A stretch of 64,000 bases of DNA from Gemmobacter denitrificans (GTDB taxonomy: Bacteria; Pseudomonadota; Alphaproteobacteria; Rhodobacterales; Rhodobacteraceae): positions 248,001-312,000 of the forward strand of contig NZ_JBALHR010000003.1 of NCBI RefSeq assembly GCF_036964905.1. Reading direction: 5' to 3'. Shown in pieces: positions 51,794 to 59,865 of this stretch. Every line of letters starts with the position of its first letter. Within the stretch, counting starts at the first letter, position 1. The notes below the pieces were generated by a model, which ran no database searches, was not told the DNA's origin, and saw only the letters and a program-made list of their open reading frames with translations. Both the position numbers and the translations under genes were made by a program.

Positions 51794-52318
51794 ATGCCTT
51801 TGGCTCTTTACACCTTCGGGATGTTCATTGCCCCTGCGGAAGATCCGGCGAATGACGGCTTTCATGCATTGAACGATCCCGTGCTGCAGGCAGTCGATCA
51901 GGCCCCCGGTCTGATCGCGCGATCAGGCTATGCCTCTGATCTTGATGGAAGCTCCTGGGGCCCCGAGGTCTATCCGCGCTTTTACCAGGAACGCGGTGAC
52001 GGCTGGTCCCCGGCGACCTTGTCGCTTTGGGCCGATCCGGAATCGCTGTTTGCCTTCACCTATCATGGGCTGCACGCGGCTGCGTTCCGGCGCGGACGGG
52101 AATGGTTTGTCAAACCGCAATGGCCGCCGCTGGTGCTGTGGTGGCACGAAGGTCCGGCCTATCCGACATGGGCCGAAGGGGTGCATCGGCATGAACACCT
52201 GCATGACCACGGCCCCAGCCCGCAGGCCTTTACCTTGAAACACGCCTATGACGCGACCGGCGCCCCTCTCACGCTGGACAAGGATCGCATCCGGCGGTTA
52301 CGCGATACGCAGGGCTGA
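51794..52318 (+). CDS. DUF3291 family protein
   Basis: A protein of 174 residues with DUF3291 features, a ferredoxin-like dimeric fold related to antibiotic monooxygenase-type proteins: LALYTFGMFIAPAEDPANDG, ATLSLWADPESLFAFTYHGL, HAAAFRRGREWFVKPQWPPL, VLWWHEGPAYPTWAEGVHRH and PSPQAFTLKHAYD. No enzymatic activity is established. GGAGGGG precedes the ATG. It is convergent with purN, leaving a five-base gap. Confidence 0.85.
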   Translation: MPLALYTFGMFIAPAEDPANDGFHALNDPVLQAVDQAPGLIARSGYASDLDGSSWGPEVYPRFYQERGDGWSPATLSLWADPESLFAFTYHGLHAAAFRRGREWFVKPQWPPLVLWWHEGPAYPTWAEGVHRHEHLHDHGPSPQAFTLKHAYDATGAPLTLDKDRIRRLRDTQG

Positions 52319-52323
52319 CGGCG

Positions 52324-52911
52324 CTAGAGCAAGACCGGGGAGCGATCCCCGCCGGCATAACGGCGCAGCACTGCAGGGTAGAGGTGGTGTTCCTGCACCA
52401 ATACCCGCGCGGCCAAGCTGTCTGACGTATCACCCGGCAAGACCGGCACCCGCGCCTGCCCGAGGATTGGCCCGTCGTCCAGAATGGCCGTTACCTCATG
52501 CACCGTGCAGCCCGCCTCGGTATCGCCGGCTTCCAGCGCGCGCTGATGGGTGTGCAGGCCGGGATATTTCGGCAAAAGCGATGGGTGAATGTTCAGCATC
52601 CGCCCTTCGAAGCGGGCAACGAAATCCGGTGTCAGCACCCGCATGAAGCCCGCAAGGCACAGGATATCGGGATTGGCCGCCGCGATGTGGCGCAAAAGCT
52701 CCGCCTCGAAGGCCGCACGGTCACGGCCAAAGGGGCGATGGTCCACCGCCGCAGTGGGCACGCCCAGGTCGCACGCCTTCACCAGACCGTCCGCCTGCGG
52801 ATCATTGCTGGCGACCAGCACGGGCCGCGCCGGGTGGTCACCGGTCATCGACCGGACCAGCGCCAGCATGTTGGAGCCACCCCCCGAAATCAGGATGGCG
52901 ATGCGTTTCAC
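52324..52911 (-). CDS. purN: Phosphoribosylglycinamide formyltransferase
   Basis: A protein of 195 residues, standard PurN: IAILISGGGSNMLALVRSMT, the HPSLLPKYPGLHTHQRALEA motif with catalytic His, and TVHEVTAILDDGPILGQARV with the Asp. It adds a formyl group to GAR in purine synthesis. Its start overlaps the purM stop by four bases. Confidence 0.96.
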   Translation of the reverse strand: MKRIAILISGGGSNMLALVRSMTGDHPARPVLVASNDPQADGLVKACDLGVPTAAVDHRPFGRDRAAFEAELLRHIAAANPDILCLAGFMRVLTPDFVARFEGRMLNIHPSLLPKYPGLHTHQRALEAGDTEAGCTVHEVTAILDDGPILGQARVPVLPGDTSDSLAARVLVQEHHLYPAVLRRYAGGDRSPVLL

Positions 52912-53951
52912 AGCAGGCGGCCCGTATAGATGACACCTTCGCCTTCGACCACGCGGCCCAGACGCGTGACGGTTTCGCCTTCGCTGCGCAGCAGGGCTTC
53001 GATCGCGTCGGCGCGGTCAGCCGCCACGGTGACGATCATGCCGATGCCGCAGTTGAAGGTTTTCAGCAGTTCGGGTTCCGTCATCCCCGCCGTTTCCGCC
53101 AGCCAGCGGAAGACCGGCGGCAGGGCCCAGGCAGATAGGTCGATTTCGCAAGCTAGGCCTTCGGGCAGCACACGCGGCGGGTTTTCGGTCAGGCCACCCC
53201 CGGTGATATGGGCCAGCGCATGCACGCCCCCCGCGCGCACTGCAGCCAGCGCCTGTTTTACATAAAGCCGGGTCGGGGCCAGCAGCGCCGCACCCAGATT
53301 GCCTTCCCCAAACGGGCAGGGCGCATCCCAGCCCAGCCCCGAAAGCTCCACCACCTTGCGGACAAAGCTGTAGCCGTTGGAATGTACCCCGTTGGAGGCC
53401 AGCCCCAGCAACACATCGCCCGCCACCACGCCCGACGGCAGATCGCTGCCGCGTTCCATCGCGCCCACGGCAAAGCCTGCAAGGTCGAAGTCGCCCTTGT
53501 GATACATGCCGGGCATTTCTGCCGTCTCGCCGCCGATCAGCGCGCAGCCCGATTGCACGCAGCCTTCGGCGATGCCTTCGATGATGCGGGTGGCCTGATC
53601 GACATCAAGCTTGCCGGTTGCAAAGTAGTCCAGAAAGAACAGCGGTTCCGCGCCCTGGCAAACCAGATCGTTCACGCACATGGCGACAAGGTCGATGCCG
53701 ATCGTGTCCACATTGCCGGTATCGATGGCGATGCGCAGTTTGGTGCCCACGCCGTCGGTGGCCCCCACAAGGATCGGGTCGTTGTAGCCGGCGGCCTTCA
53801 GATCGAACAGCGCCCCGAACCCGCCGAGCCCCGAAACGGTGCCGGACCGGTTGGTGCGTTTGGCAGCAGGCTTGATCCGGTCCACAAGGCGGTTGCCCGC
53901 ATCGATGTCCACGCCCGCATCGGCATAGGTCAGTCCGTTCTTCTGCGTCAT
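52908..53951 (-). CDS. purM: Phosphoribosylformylglycinamidine cyclo-ligase
   Basis: A protein of 347 residues, the usual PurM length, starting at the ATG at 53951 (MTQKNGLTYADAGVDIDAGN). Motifs include GGFGALFDLKAAGYNDPILV, GATDGVGTKLRIA, GEAVR-type GGETAEMPGMYHKGDFDLAG and HALAHITGGGLTENPPRVL. It makes AIR in purine synthesis. The longer frame extends 40 codons upstream and is unlikely. It is coupled to purN. Confidence 0.96.
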   Translation of the reverse strand: MTQKNGLTYADAGVDIDAGNRLVDRIKPAAKRTNRSGTVSGLGGFGALFDLKAAGYNDPILVGATDGVGTKLRIAIDTGNVDTIGIDLVAMCVNDLVCQGAEPLFFLDYFATGKLDVDQATRIIEGIAEGCVQSGCALIGGETAEMPGMYHKGDFDLAGFAVGAMERGSDLPSGVVAGDVLLGLASNGVHSNGYSFVRKVVELSGLGWDAPCPFGEGNLGAALLAPTRLYVKQALAAVRAGGVHALAHITGGGLTENPPRVLPEGLACEIDLSAWALPPVFRWLAETAGMTEPELLKTFNCGIGMIVTVAADRADAIEALLRSEGETVTRLGRVVEGEGVIYTGRLL

Positions 53952-54067
53952 CTTGGGCCCCATCCAGACAGGCGATTCACTTGCGCCTGCGCTTAACGCA
54001 AGCGCGCCGATGGGGCCAGCGGTTTTGCCGCACATCCCCCATGTGGGATGCGGTGCGGGCCTTGCGA

Positions 54068-54511
54068 TCACACTTGTGGCGGAACAGCCGAGGGTGGAAT
54101 GGGCGGCGGTGGAAAGAGATGATCATAGGCCCAGTTGAAGGCCAGCGCATAGACCATGTAGAACAGCGCAAACCCGAGATCGAGCAGAAAAGCCTCCCAC
54201 AGGCCGACCTGCAACCACCATGCGATGAAGGGCATCAAGACCGCCAGCAGCCCGATTTCGAACAGCACCGCATGGCCGATGCGCATCACGAAGGTCTTGT
54301 CGGTCTTTCCCCGCGCGGCCAGCAAGGTCCGGTCAAAGCCCCAATTGTACAGATAGGTCCAGATCACGGCCAGAAGGGCACTGCCTGCAGTCACCACACC
54401 CAGATGTGCCATCGGCATATCCAGCAGCAGGGCCGCAAGTGGCGTGATGATCAACAGACCAAGGATTTCGAACAGCAGCGCATGGCGCAAACGATCGCGG
54501 AAGGTACGCAT
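54068..54511 (-). CDS. PACE family multidrug efflux protein
   Basis: A protein of 147 residues with four membrane helices forming two bacterial transmembrane pair domains (LRHALLFEILGLLIITPLAA and IGHAVLFEIGLLAVLMPFIA; each ends in a W.Y/N-type helix, WTYLYNWGFDR and ALAFNWAYDH). PACE proteins such as AceI export biocides by proton antiport. The tandem RHALLFE and GHAVLFE motifs are diagnostic. It lies 116 bases upstream of purM on the same strand with no evident link. Confidence 0.92.
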   Translation of the reverse strand: MRTFRDRLRHALLFEILGLLIITPLAALLLDMPMAHLGVVTAGSALLAVIWTYLYNWGFDRTLLAARGKTDKTFVMRIGHAVLFEIGLLAVLMPFIAWWLQVGLWEAFLLDLGFALFYMVYALAFNWAYDHLFPPPPIPPSAVPPQV

Positions 54512-54634
54512 GAGACAAGCTCCGGTTGGCTACGGCGGGCCGTCCCGCAGGCAATCTGTTCTTGAAGGTCGTCCTTCTGGGGCAGAAGATAGGCGATGCG
54601 GCACAGAATGAAAAGGCGCGCGGGCCGCGCCATA

Positions 54635-55603
54635 TCAGAGAAAGCCGATCACCAGATTGCCGCGCTTGCGCCCGGCTTCTGCAAAGGCATGCGCTTCGTG
54701 GATCCGGTGGAAGGGTATGGCCGTATCGACCACCGGACGGAAGCGGCCTTCTGCAGCAAGGCGGGCAAGCTCAGCCAGATCTGATCTGCGTTCCGGGGCG
54801 GGGCCGGTCAGGATCTTGCGCCGCCGCAGCGGATTTCCCAGCCCCGACAGCATGTCTGGCAGACCTGCTGCCAATGCCGCCAACCGCCCATCGGGCGCAA
54901 GGGCTGCTGCCATGTTGCGCAGTGTGGCGGTGCCGGTGGTGTCAAGGATCACATCCCATTGACGCCCCGGCGCGCGAGCATCGAAGCCTTCCGCCTCCAG
55001 CATCCCGGTCTCCAGCCGTGCCATGATTTCCGCCTGATGTCTGCGAACAAGCCCGGTCACCTCGGCGCCAAGCGCGCGCCCGATCTGCACCGCCGCAGAG
55101 CCCACGGCTCCGGCGGCACCCATCACCAGCAGCTGTTCGCCGACCTGCAGTTGCGCCCTGTCCCGCAGGAAATGCAGCGCCGTCGTGCCGCCAAACCCAA
55201 GCGCCGCCGCCTCGGCCGGGCTGAGCTGTGTCGGGCGTGGGATCACGGCACCCTCAGCCTGCAGAACACAAATCTCCGCATGGGCCCCGGCCCGAAGCCC
55301 GGTCATGGCCACCACCTCGTCGCCGGGTGCAAAGCGGGTGACGCCCGGGCCACAGGCGATGACACGGCCGCAAAGATCATGGCCCAGCACGGCATGGCGT
55401 GGCCTGTTCCACCCCAATGCCAGCCGGGCCAACAGGCCAAGGCCCGGCGGAAAGCGACCCGCGCGAATACGCAGATCGGCGGCGCTGAGTGTGCTGGCAA
55501 TCACCTTGACGGCAATCTGGCCGGGCCCGGGCTGGGGGTCGGGCATTTCGACAATCTCAATCACCTCGGGCCCACCATAGGCCCTGACCCGCGCCGCGCG
55601 CAT
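54635..55603 (-). CDS. Zinc-type alcohol dehydrogenase / quinone oxidoreductase (MDR family)
   Basis: A protein of 322 residues with a GroES-like domain (MRAARVRAYGGPEVIEIVEM, LGHDLCGRVIACGPGVTRFA) and a nucleotide-binding domain (LLVMGAAGAVGSAAVQIGRA). MDR members without structural zinc cysteines, as here, are usually NADPH:quinone or enone reductases. The substrate is unknown. It stands alone on the minus strand between unrelated genes. Confidence 0.87.
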   Translation of the reverse strand: MRAARVRAYGGPEVIEIVEMPDPQPGPGQIAVKVIASTLSAADLRIRAGRFPPGLGLLARLALGWNRPRHAVLGHDLCGRVIACGPGVTRFAPGDEVVAMTGLRAGAHAEICVLQAEGAVIPRPTQLSPAEAAALGFGGTTALHFLRDRAQLQVGEQLLVMGAAGAVGSAAVQIGRALGAEVTGLVRRHQAEIMARLETGMLEAEGFDARAPGRQWDVILDTTGTATLRNMAAALAPDGRLAALAAGLPDMLSGLGNPLRRRKILTGPAPERRSDLAELARLAAEGRFRPVVDTAIPFHRIHEAHAFAEAGRKRGNLVIGFL

Positions 55604-55708
55604 GGGCTTCTTCCTTTACCGGTTCAATCTGTTCGCGCGGGCAGGCTGACGTGCAGCTCACCCAACGTCAACGGGCGCGCTGGCCTAACCAGACATATTT
55701 CGGCGACT

Positions 55709-56590
55709 TTAAACCTGTGGTTTATTCGTTTTCTGGCGTTCCCGGGCAGAAATATACAGCGCGCACCCAATCAGAACCGCAACACCTGCAAAGGTCCAGC
55801 CATCGGGAAAATCACCGAAGAACCACCAGCCGACCGCGACAGCCATGACCATCTCGGTATAGGCCAGCGGGGCGAGCAGGCTGGCTTCGGCGCGGTCATA
55901 GGCCATGACGATCAGGAAATGACCCAGGGTGGCAATCAGCCCAAGCGCCACGAACAGTGCCCATTGTGCAGGGCTGGGCCAGAGCCAAACAGCCCAGACC
56001 CCGGCGCTGACTATCACAGTGCCGATCAGGCTGGTCTGGAAGGTGGTGACCATGGCACTGTCACGCCCCGCCATCCGCCGCGTCAACAGCATGTAGAGCG
56101 CAAGCGCGGTGCCCGAGGCCAGCGCTAGCGCCATGCCAGGATTGAAACTTTGAAATCCGGGGCGAATGATGATGAGCGTGCCGACAAAGCCCACAGCAAC
56201 AGCACTCCAGCGTCGCCGCCCGACAGTTTCGCCCAGTATCAGGGGCGACAATGCCGTGACCACCAGGGGCTGCACGAAAAAGATGGCCAGCGCATCGGCA
56301 ATGGGCAGGAATTTCAGTGCGAAGAAGAAACAGAAGGTCGCGGCGATCAGGAACCCCGCCCGCAACGCGTGCAGCGCGGGCCGGTCAGGCCAGAGCCGAC
56401 GCGGCCCGCCTTCGGCCAATGCGAAGGGCAGCGTCATCACTGTGCCCATGACCATGCGCGCCCAGACGATCTGCAGGATCGGAACGCCCTGCTGGCCCAG
56501 AACCTTGGCCACCACATCCAGAAAAGGCAGGATTGCCATGGCCGCCAGCATGAGCCCGACCCCCGCCAATGTTCCCTGCCCGCTGCGCAT
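55709..56590 (-). CDS. DMT superfamily (EamA) transporter
   Basis: A protein of 293 residues with ten membrane helices and two EamA repeats (GVGLMLAAMAILPFLDVVAK; GHFLIVMAYDRAEASLLAPL, AYTEMVMAVAVGWWFFGDFP). It is a paralogue-like relative of the transporter at 34618, with the same DRAEASLLAPLAYTEM arrangement in place of RRAEAVIVAPMQYSQM. The substrate is unknown. It is divergent from the NYN gene. Confidence 0.85.
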   Translation of the reverse strand: MRSGQGTLAGVGLMLAAMAILPFLDVVAKVLGQQGVPILQIVWARMVMGTVMTLPFALAEGGPRRLWPDRPALHALRAGFLIAATFCFFFALKFLPIADALAIFFVQPLVVTALSPLILGETVGRRRWSAVAVGFVGTLIIIRPGFQSFNPGMALALASGTALALYMLLTRRMAGRDSAMVTTFQTSLIGTVIVSAGVWAVWLWPSPAQWALFVALGLIATLGHFLIVMAYDRAEASLLAPLAYTEMVMAVAVGWWFFGDFPDGWTFAGVAVLIGCALYISARERQKTNKPQV

Positions 56591-56739
56591 GTTTCCCCCT
56601 GCCTAGCCCCCTTGGTGGCACAGTGCCACGCCGCTGGATCGCCCCAACGCGACCTTTGTGCCGCTTTTGGCGAAAGCCTCTTTCCGCACCGGGGCAAACC
56701 TGAAACAATATCCTGAAGAACAACAACAAGAGCTTTGCC

Positions 56740-57495
56740 ATGGCCGAACCCCGCACCCCCCGCCTTTGCGTCCTGATTGATGCCGACAATGTGCCTGCAA
56801 GCTATGCCGACGCGATCTTTGAAGAAATTGCCAGCCTGGGCGAGGCTTCGGTGCGCCGCATCTATGGTGACTGGTCGGCACAACGGCTGGGGGGGTGGGC
56901 GCGCAAGGTGGCGGCACTGGGTCTGGTGGCGGATCAGCAATTTTCGAATACCAAGGGCAAGAATGCCTCGGATATCGGTCTGGTGATCGCCGCCATGGAT
57001 TTCCTGCATTCCGGCCTGTTTGACGGTTTCGTGCTGGTCAGTTCCGACAGCGATTTCACCCGTCTGGCCGCGCGCATCCGCGAACAGGGGCTGGATGTCT
57101 ATGGCATCGGCGAAAAGAAGACGCCCGAGGCCTTTCGCATGGCCTGCAAGCGGTTCATCTATGTGGAAAACCTTGGATCTGACGAGACCGAGGAAGCCCC
57201 GGCGGAACCCGCAAAGCCGGGACAACCGGCTGAAGCGAAACCTGCCGGTCGGCGCGAAAAGGAACCGCCGCAAAATGCCATTCCGCTGATTGCCGCTGCC
57301 ATGCGCGCCATCGACCCCGAAGGTGAATGGTATTCCCTGGGGCAGGTCGGCCAATATATCACGCAGGCCAACCCGGATTTCGACACCCGCACCTATGGCA
57401 GCGCGAAACTGTCCGATCTGATCCGCAAGATTACCAGCCGGTTCGAGGTAAAGCCCGGACCGGGTGGTCAGTTGCTGGCGCGCGACCGGTCGTAA
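56740..57495 (+). CDS. NYN domain nuclease-like protein with C-terminal OST-HTH/LOTUS domain
   Basis: A protein of 251 residues. Residues 1-150 are a NYN/LabA-type PIN fold with acidic metal ligands (LCVLIDADNVPASYADAIFE, NASDIGLVIAAMDFLHSGLF, DGFVLVSSDSDFTRLAARIR). A charged proline/glutamate linker (about 155-180) leads to an OST-HTH/LOTUS domain (PLIAAAMRAIDPEGEWYSLG, TYGSAKLSDLIRKITSRFEV). The family is thought to cleave or bind RNA. It is a single gene on the plus strand. Confidence 0.9.
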   Translation: MAEPRTPRLCVLIDADNVPASYADAIFEEIASLGEASVRRIYGDWSAQRLGGWARKVAALGLVADQQFSNTKGKNASDIGLVIAAMDFLHSGLFDGFVLVSSDSDFTRLAARIREQGLDVYGIGEKKTPEAFRMACKRFIYVENLGSDETEEAPAEPAKPGQPAEAKPAGRREKEPPQNAIPLIAAAMRAIDPEGEWYSLGQVGQYITQANPDFDTRTYGSAKLSDLIRKITSRFEVKPGPGGQLLARDRS

Positions 57496-57501
57496 CCCGC
57501 G

Positions 57502-58680
57502 CTAGCTGTCACGCCGCCCGACATAGCGCGACCAATGCGGCATGGATTTCACCCCGCCGCCCACATGAATCTGCCCCGGCAGGTCATAGCCCGGGGGAAA
57601 CGGGCCCGCGTCGGGAAAGCGGTAATGGGTGTCGTGGATGCAGGCATCCGGGCGGATCAAAGGCCAGACCATATCGGCCAGAAAGGCCTGATCGGCAAAG
57701 CGGTTGTCAAAATAGCGCGGTGCTGCGGCCAGCGTGGTGCGGATATCGGGAAGAACGCCAGCCACCCCGCCCCACATGCCCGCCAGCATCAGTTCCATAT
57801 GGTAAAGGTGGTCGCGCATGACGTGAAAGCGCTTGCGCGAGAACAGCCAGTCCTGCACCGCCAAAAGCTCCTTGGCATTCAGGCGGCTGTCTGCATCACG
57901 GCAGAGAAAGACATTCACCCCCGGATCATCCGAGGCCAGAAACCGCCACATCGGGCGCAGCCGGGCATCGTCGGGGCGATCCATCAGAATGACCTGCGCG
58001 CCATGTGCGCTCAGGGCCTCGCGGGCATCGGCCGGGACGGAAGTGTCGCAATAGAAGCGCGCTGTCCAGCCGACATAGAGATGCGGCGCGATCTGGGCAT
58101 TGATGATCGCGCCGGTCACATATTCCGGCCGGTCGCCCCACAAGGAAAAGGCTATGATGTTTCGGCTGCGCCGATCGGGATCAAAGCTGCGTCCCCAGGG
58201 GCGCAGGGTCTGCCCGGCCCATGGGGTTGTTGCAAAGCTCTCCATGGCGCGCCGGTCCTTCTGCTGCAGATTGCGCAGCCCTTCGATCTGCGCCTCGGCC
58301 ATCGCGCCGCAGCGCCAGAGCGACGTGACCAATGCGTTGCGCGTCGGTGCATCTTCGCGCAGGGCAACCGATTGCCGCAACGGCGGGACAGCTTCGGCCC
58401 AGCGGCCTTCGCGCTTGAACAACGTGCCCAGCATGGACCACCCGTCAGGATCGTTCGGATGGGATTGGCAATAGGCTGCAAGCACAGTCAGCGCCGTGTC
58501 AACCTGTCCGGCATCGCGCAGGGCAAGCCCTTGATGCAATTGGCCCCGCCCGTCTGGCGCCAGCGCAGCGGCCCGGGCAAAGGCCTGCGCGGATTCGATG
58601 AACCGGGCTTCGGATTTGAGCTTGCGTCCTTCGGACAGCCAATGGGCAGCGTCAGATACAAATGGGGCAGGAACGAGCAA
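57502..58680 (-). CDS. TPR protein with a C-terminal glycosyltransferase-like domain
   Basis: A protein of 392 residues. Residues about 10-140 are TPR repeats (FIESAQAFARAAALAPDGRG, LHQGLALRDAGQVDTALTVL, WSMLGTLFKREGRWAEAVPP). Residues about 170-390 form a distinct domain: NIIAFSLWGDRPEYVTGAII, HLYVGWTARFYCDTSVPADA, FLCRDADSRLNAKELLAVQD (a DAD that resembles a sugar-nucleotide DxD), and VMRDHLYHMELMLAGMWGGV. This fits an uncharacterised family often found in Rhodobacterales genomes. A role in surface glycan assembly is inference. It lies back to back with the NYN gene end, six bases apart. Confidence 0.75.
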   Translation of the reverse strand: MLVPAPFVSDAAHWLSEGRKLKSEARFIESAQAFARAAALAPDGRGQLHQGLALRDAGQVDTALTVLAAYCQSHPNDPDGWSMLGTLFKREGRWAEAVPPLRQSVALREDAPTRNALVTSLWRCGAMAEAQIEGLRNLQQKDRRAMESFATTPWAGQTLRPWGRSFDPDRRSRNIIAFSLWGDRPEYVTGAIINAQIAPHLYVGWTARFYCDTSVPADAREALSAHGAQVILMDRPDDARLRPMWRFLASDDPGVNVFLCRDADSRLNAKELLAVQDWLFSRKRFHVMRDHLYHMELMLAGMWGGVAGVLPDIRTTLAAAPRYFDNRFADQAFLADMVWPLIRPDACIHDTHYRFPDAGPFPPGYDLPGQIHVGGGVKSMPHWSRYVGRRDS

Positions 58681-58797
58681 GCGGACACCTTTCAGGGTAG
58701 AGTGTGTCCAGCTTAATTCAGCCCTCGGTTTGCGGCAAGCTTCGGACAGGCGTGCGAACGCCTGCGAGGCGAAAGGATGGGCAGCAAGCGATGCAGG

Positions 58798-59481
58798 TCA
58801 GTCGCGCGCGGGGACTGCATACCGGGCGAGGAACATCTCTACCGCGCCCCGGACGACCTTGTCGGCATCGGCGGGCGGGCAGCAGGCGCTGACGCCGAAA
58901 ATCACCTGTTCATGCAGGGTGACCTTGCACAGGGCCGCGAATTGATCGGCAGCAAAGGTCAGATCATCAATCACCAGCTCGCCGCGCGCGACGGCCTTTG
59001 ACAGATATTCAACCAGCCGCTCCCGCACCAGAATGGGGCCGGAATGATAGAATTCATGGCCCAGTTCCGGGAACCGGTCCGCTTCGGCGACGCAGATACG
59101 AAACACCCGATTGGCGAAATCTGAGGTGAGAAAGGCGACCAGCCGCCGTGCGGCCTCGGTCAGCACAACTCGGGCCGGGGCGGATTGGTCGATCAACTGC
59201 ACCGCTTCTTCGGCCTGGCGGCGGCATTCGGCCTTGGCCACTTCCATGAACAGCAGCCGTTTGTCGGGGAAATAGCTGTACAGCGTGGCCTTGCTGACCC
59301 CCGCTTCGCGCGCGATGTCATCAACCGAAGCCCCTTCGAATCCGCGTGCCAGAAAGATCGCCCGCGCACCCGTCAGCACTTGCTGAACCTTGCGGCCCTT
59401 GCGGATGGCCTCGTCTGCACCCTGCCGCGCCCCGCTTTGGGAATGGGCAGGTTCGTAAGGGGGGGCTGGGTTGCGGGTCAT
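58798..59481 (-). CDS. TetR/AcrR family transcriptional regulator
   Basis: A protein of 227 residues from the ATG at 59481. The HTH is ARAIFLARGFEGASVDDIAR, EAGVSKATLYSYFPDKRLLF; the C-terminal domain is of the AefR-like type (RVFRICVAEADRFPELGHEF). An alternative GTG at 59538 overlaps the stop of the upstream small gene by four bases (GTGA) and would add 19 residues by translational coupling. It forms an operon with that small gene, preceded by three palindromes that are its probable operators. Confidence 0.88.
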   Translation of the reverse strand: MTRNPAPPYEPAHSQSGARQGADEAIRKGRKVQQVLTGARAIFLARGFEGASVDDIAREAGVSKATLYSYFPDKRLLFMEVAKAECRRQAEEAVQLIDQSAPARVVLTEAARRLVAFLTSDFANRVFRICVAEADRFPELGHEFYHSGPILVRERLVEYLSKAVARGELVIDDLTFAADQFAALCKVTLHEQVIFGVSACCPPADADKVVRGAVEMFLARYAVPARD

Positions 59482-59534
59482 GCCCGGAACACTAACCCAG
59501 CCCGCCCCGGCCCGACAAGTCGCCTTGCGCTGCG

Positions 59535-59714
59535 TCACTTGGCCGGGTCTGGGCAGGGACTGGTGCCCGACGGATCAATGCAGCCGCGCGAAACCGGTGC
59601 AGGGTCTTCGGGGAAGCTCAGGTCCGGCAGCACAAAGGGTGCGCCTTGGGCGCTGGCAAGGCCCGGGGCCATGACCGGGATAAGGGCGAGCAGCAGGGCA
59701 GGAAGCAGTTTCAT
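59535..59714 (-). CDS. Small secreted protein of 59 residues
   Basis: It starts MKLLPALLLALIPVMAPGLA at the ATG at 59714 with GGAG upstream. A clear Sec signal peptide (cleavage after ASA) leaves a mature peptide of about 36 residues, Pro-rich, with two cysteines (SRGCIDPSGTSPCPDPAK) that could form a disulfide. No family is recognised. It is first in the operon with the TetR gene and is transcribed away from mbfA. Its function is unknown. Confidence 0.7.
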   Translation of the reverse strand: MKLLPALLLALIPVMAPGLASAQGAPFVLPDLSFPEDPAPVSRGCIDPSGTSPCPDPAK

Positions 59715-59728
59715 CGCAAACTCCATGA

Positions 59729-59741
59729 CTGAACCGTTCAG
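59729..59741. promoter_or_regulatory. Palindrome A, probable TetR operator
   Basis: CTGAAC-c-GTTCAG lies 15 bases upstream of the small secreted gene's start codon. It shares the TGAAC/GTTCA half-site with two further palindromes in the same gap. Confidence 0.6.
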
Positions 59742-59755
59742 TTCAGAATCAATAT

Positions 59756-59771
59756 TGAACCGAACGGTTCA
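59756..59771. promoter_or_regulatory. Palindrome B, probable TetR operator
   Basis: TGAACCGAACGGTTCA is a palindrome with perfect seven-base arms around AA, the most symmetrical of the three sites between the TetR operon and mbfA. Confidence 0.65.
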
Positions 59772-59786
59772 GTTTGCAAGTGATTC

Positions 59787-59802
59787 TGAACTGAATAGTT
59801 CA
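59787..59802. promoter_or_regulatory. Palindrome C, probable TetR operator
   Basis: TGAACT-gaat-AGTTCA has six-base arms; its centre is about 31 bases from that of palindrome B, close to three helical turns. Confidence 0.6.
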
Positions 59803-59839
59803 TTTTGTCGTGGTTGCCTTTTCGCAGCGGGTGGATAGA

Positions 59840-59854
59840 TTAGAAGTATTCTAA
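59840..59854 (+). promoter_or_regulatory. Iron control element (Irr box) at the mbfA start
   Basis: TTAGAA-gta-TTCTAA matches the ICE/Irr consensus TTTAGAA-N3-TTCTAAA in its core. It ends 12 bases before the mbfA ATG and abuts the ribosome site, so Irr bound under iron limitation should block transcription. Confidence 0.8.
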
Positions 59855-59865
59855 AAAGGTGCCCC

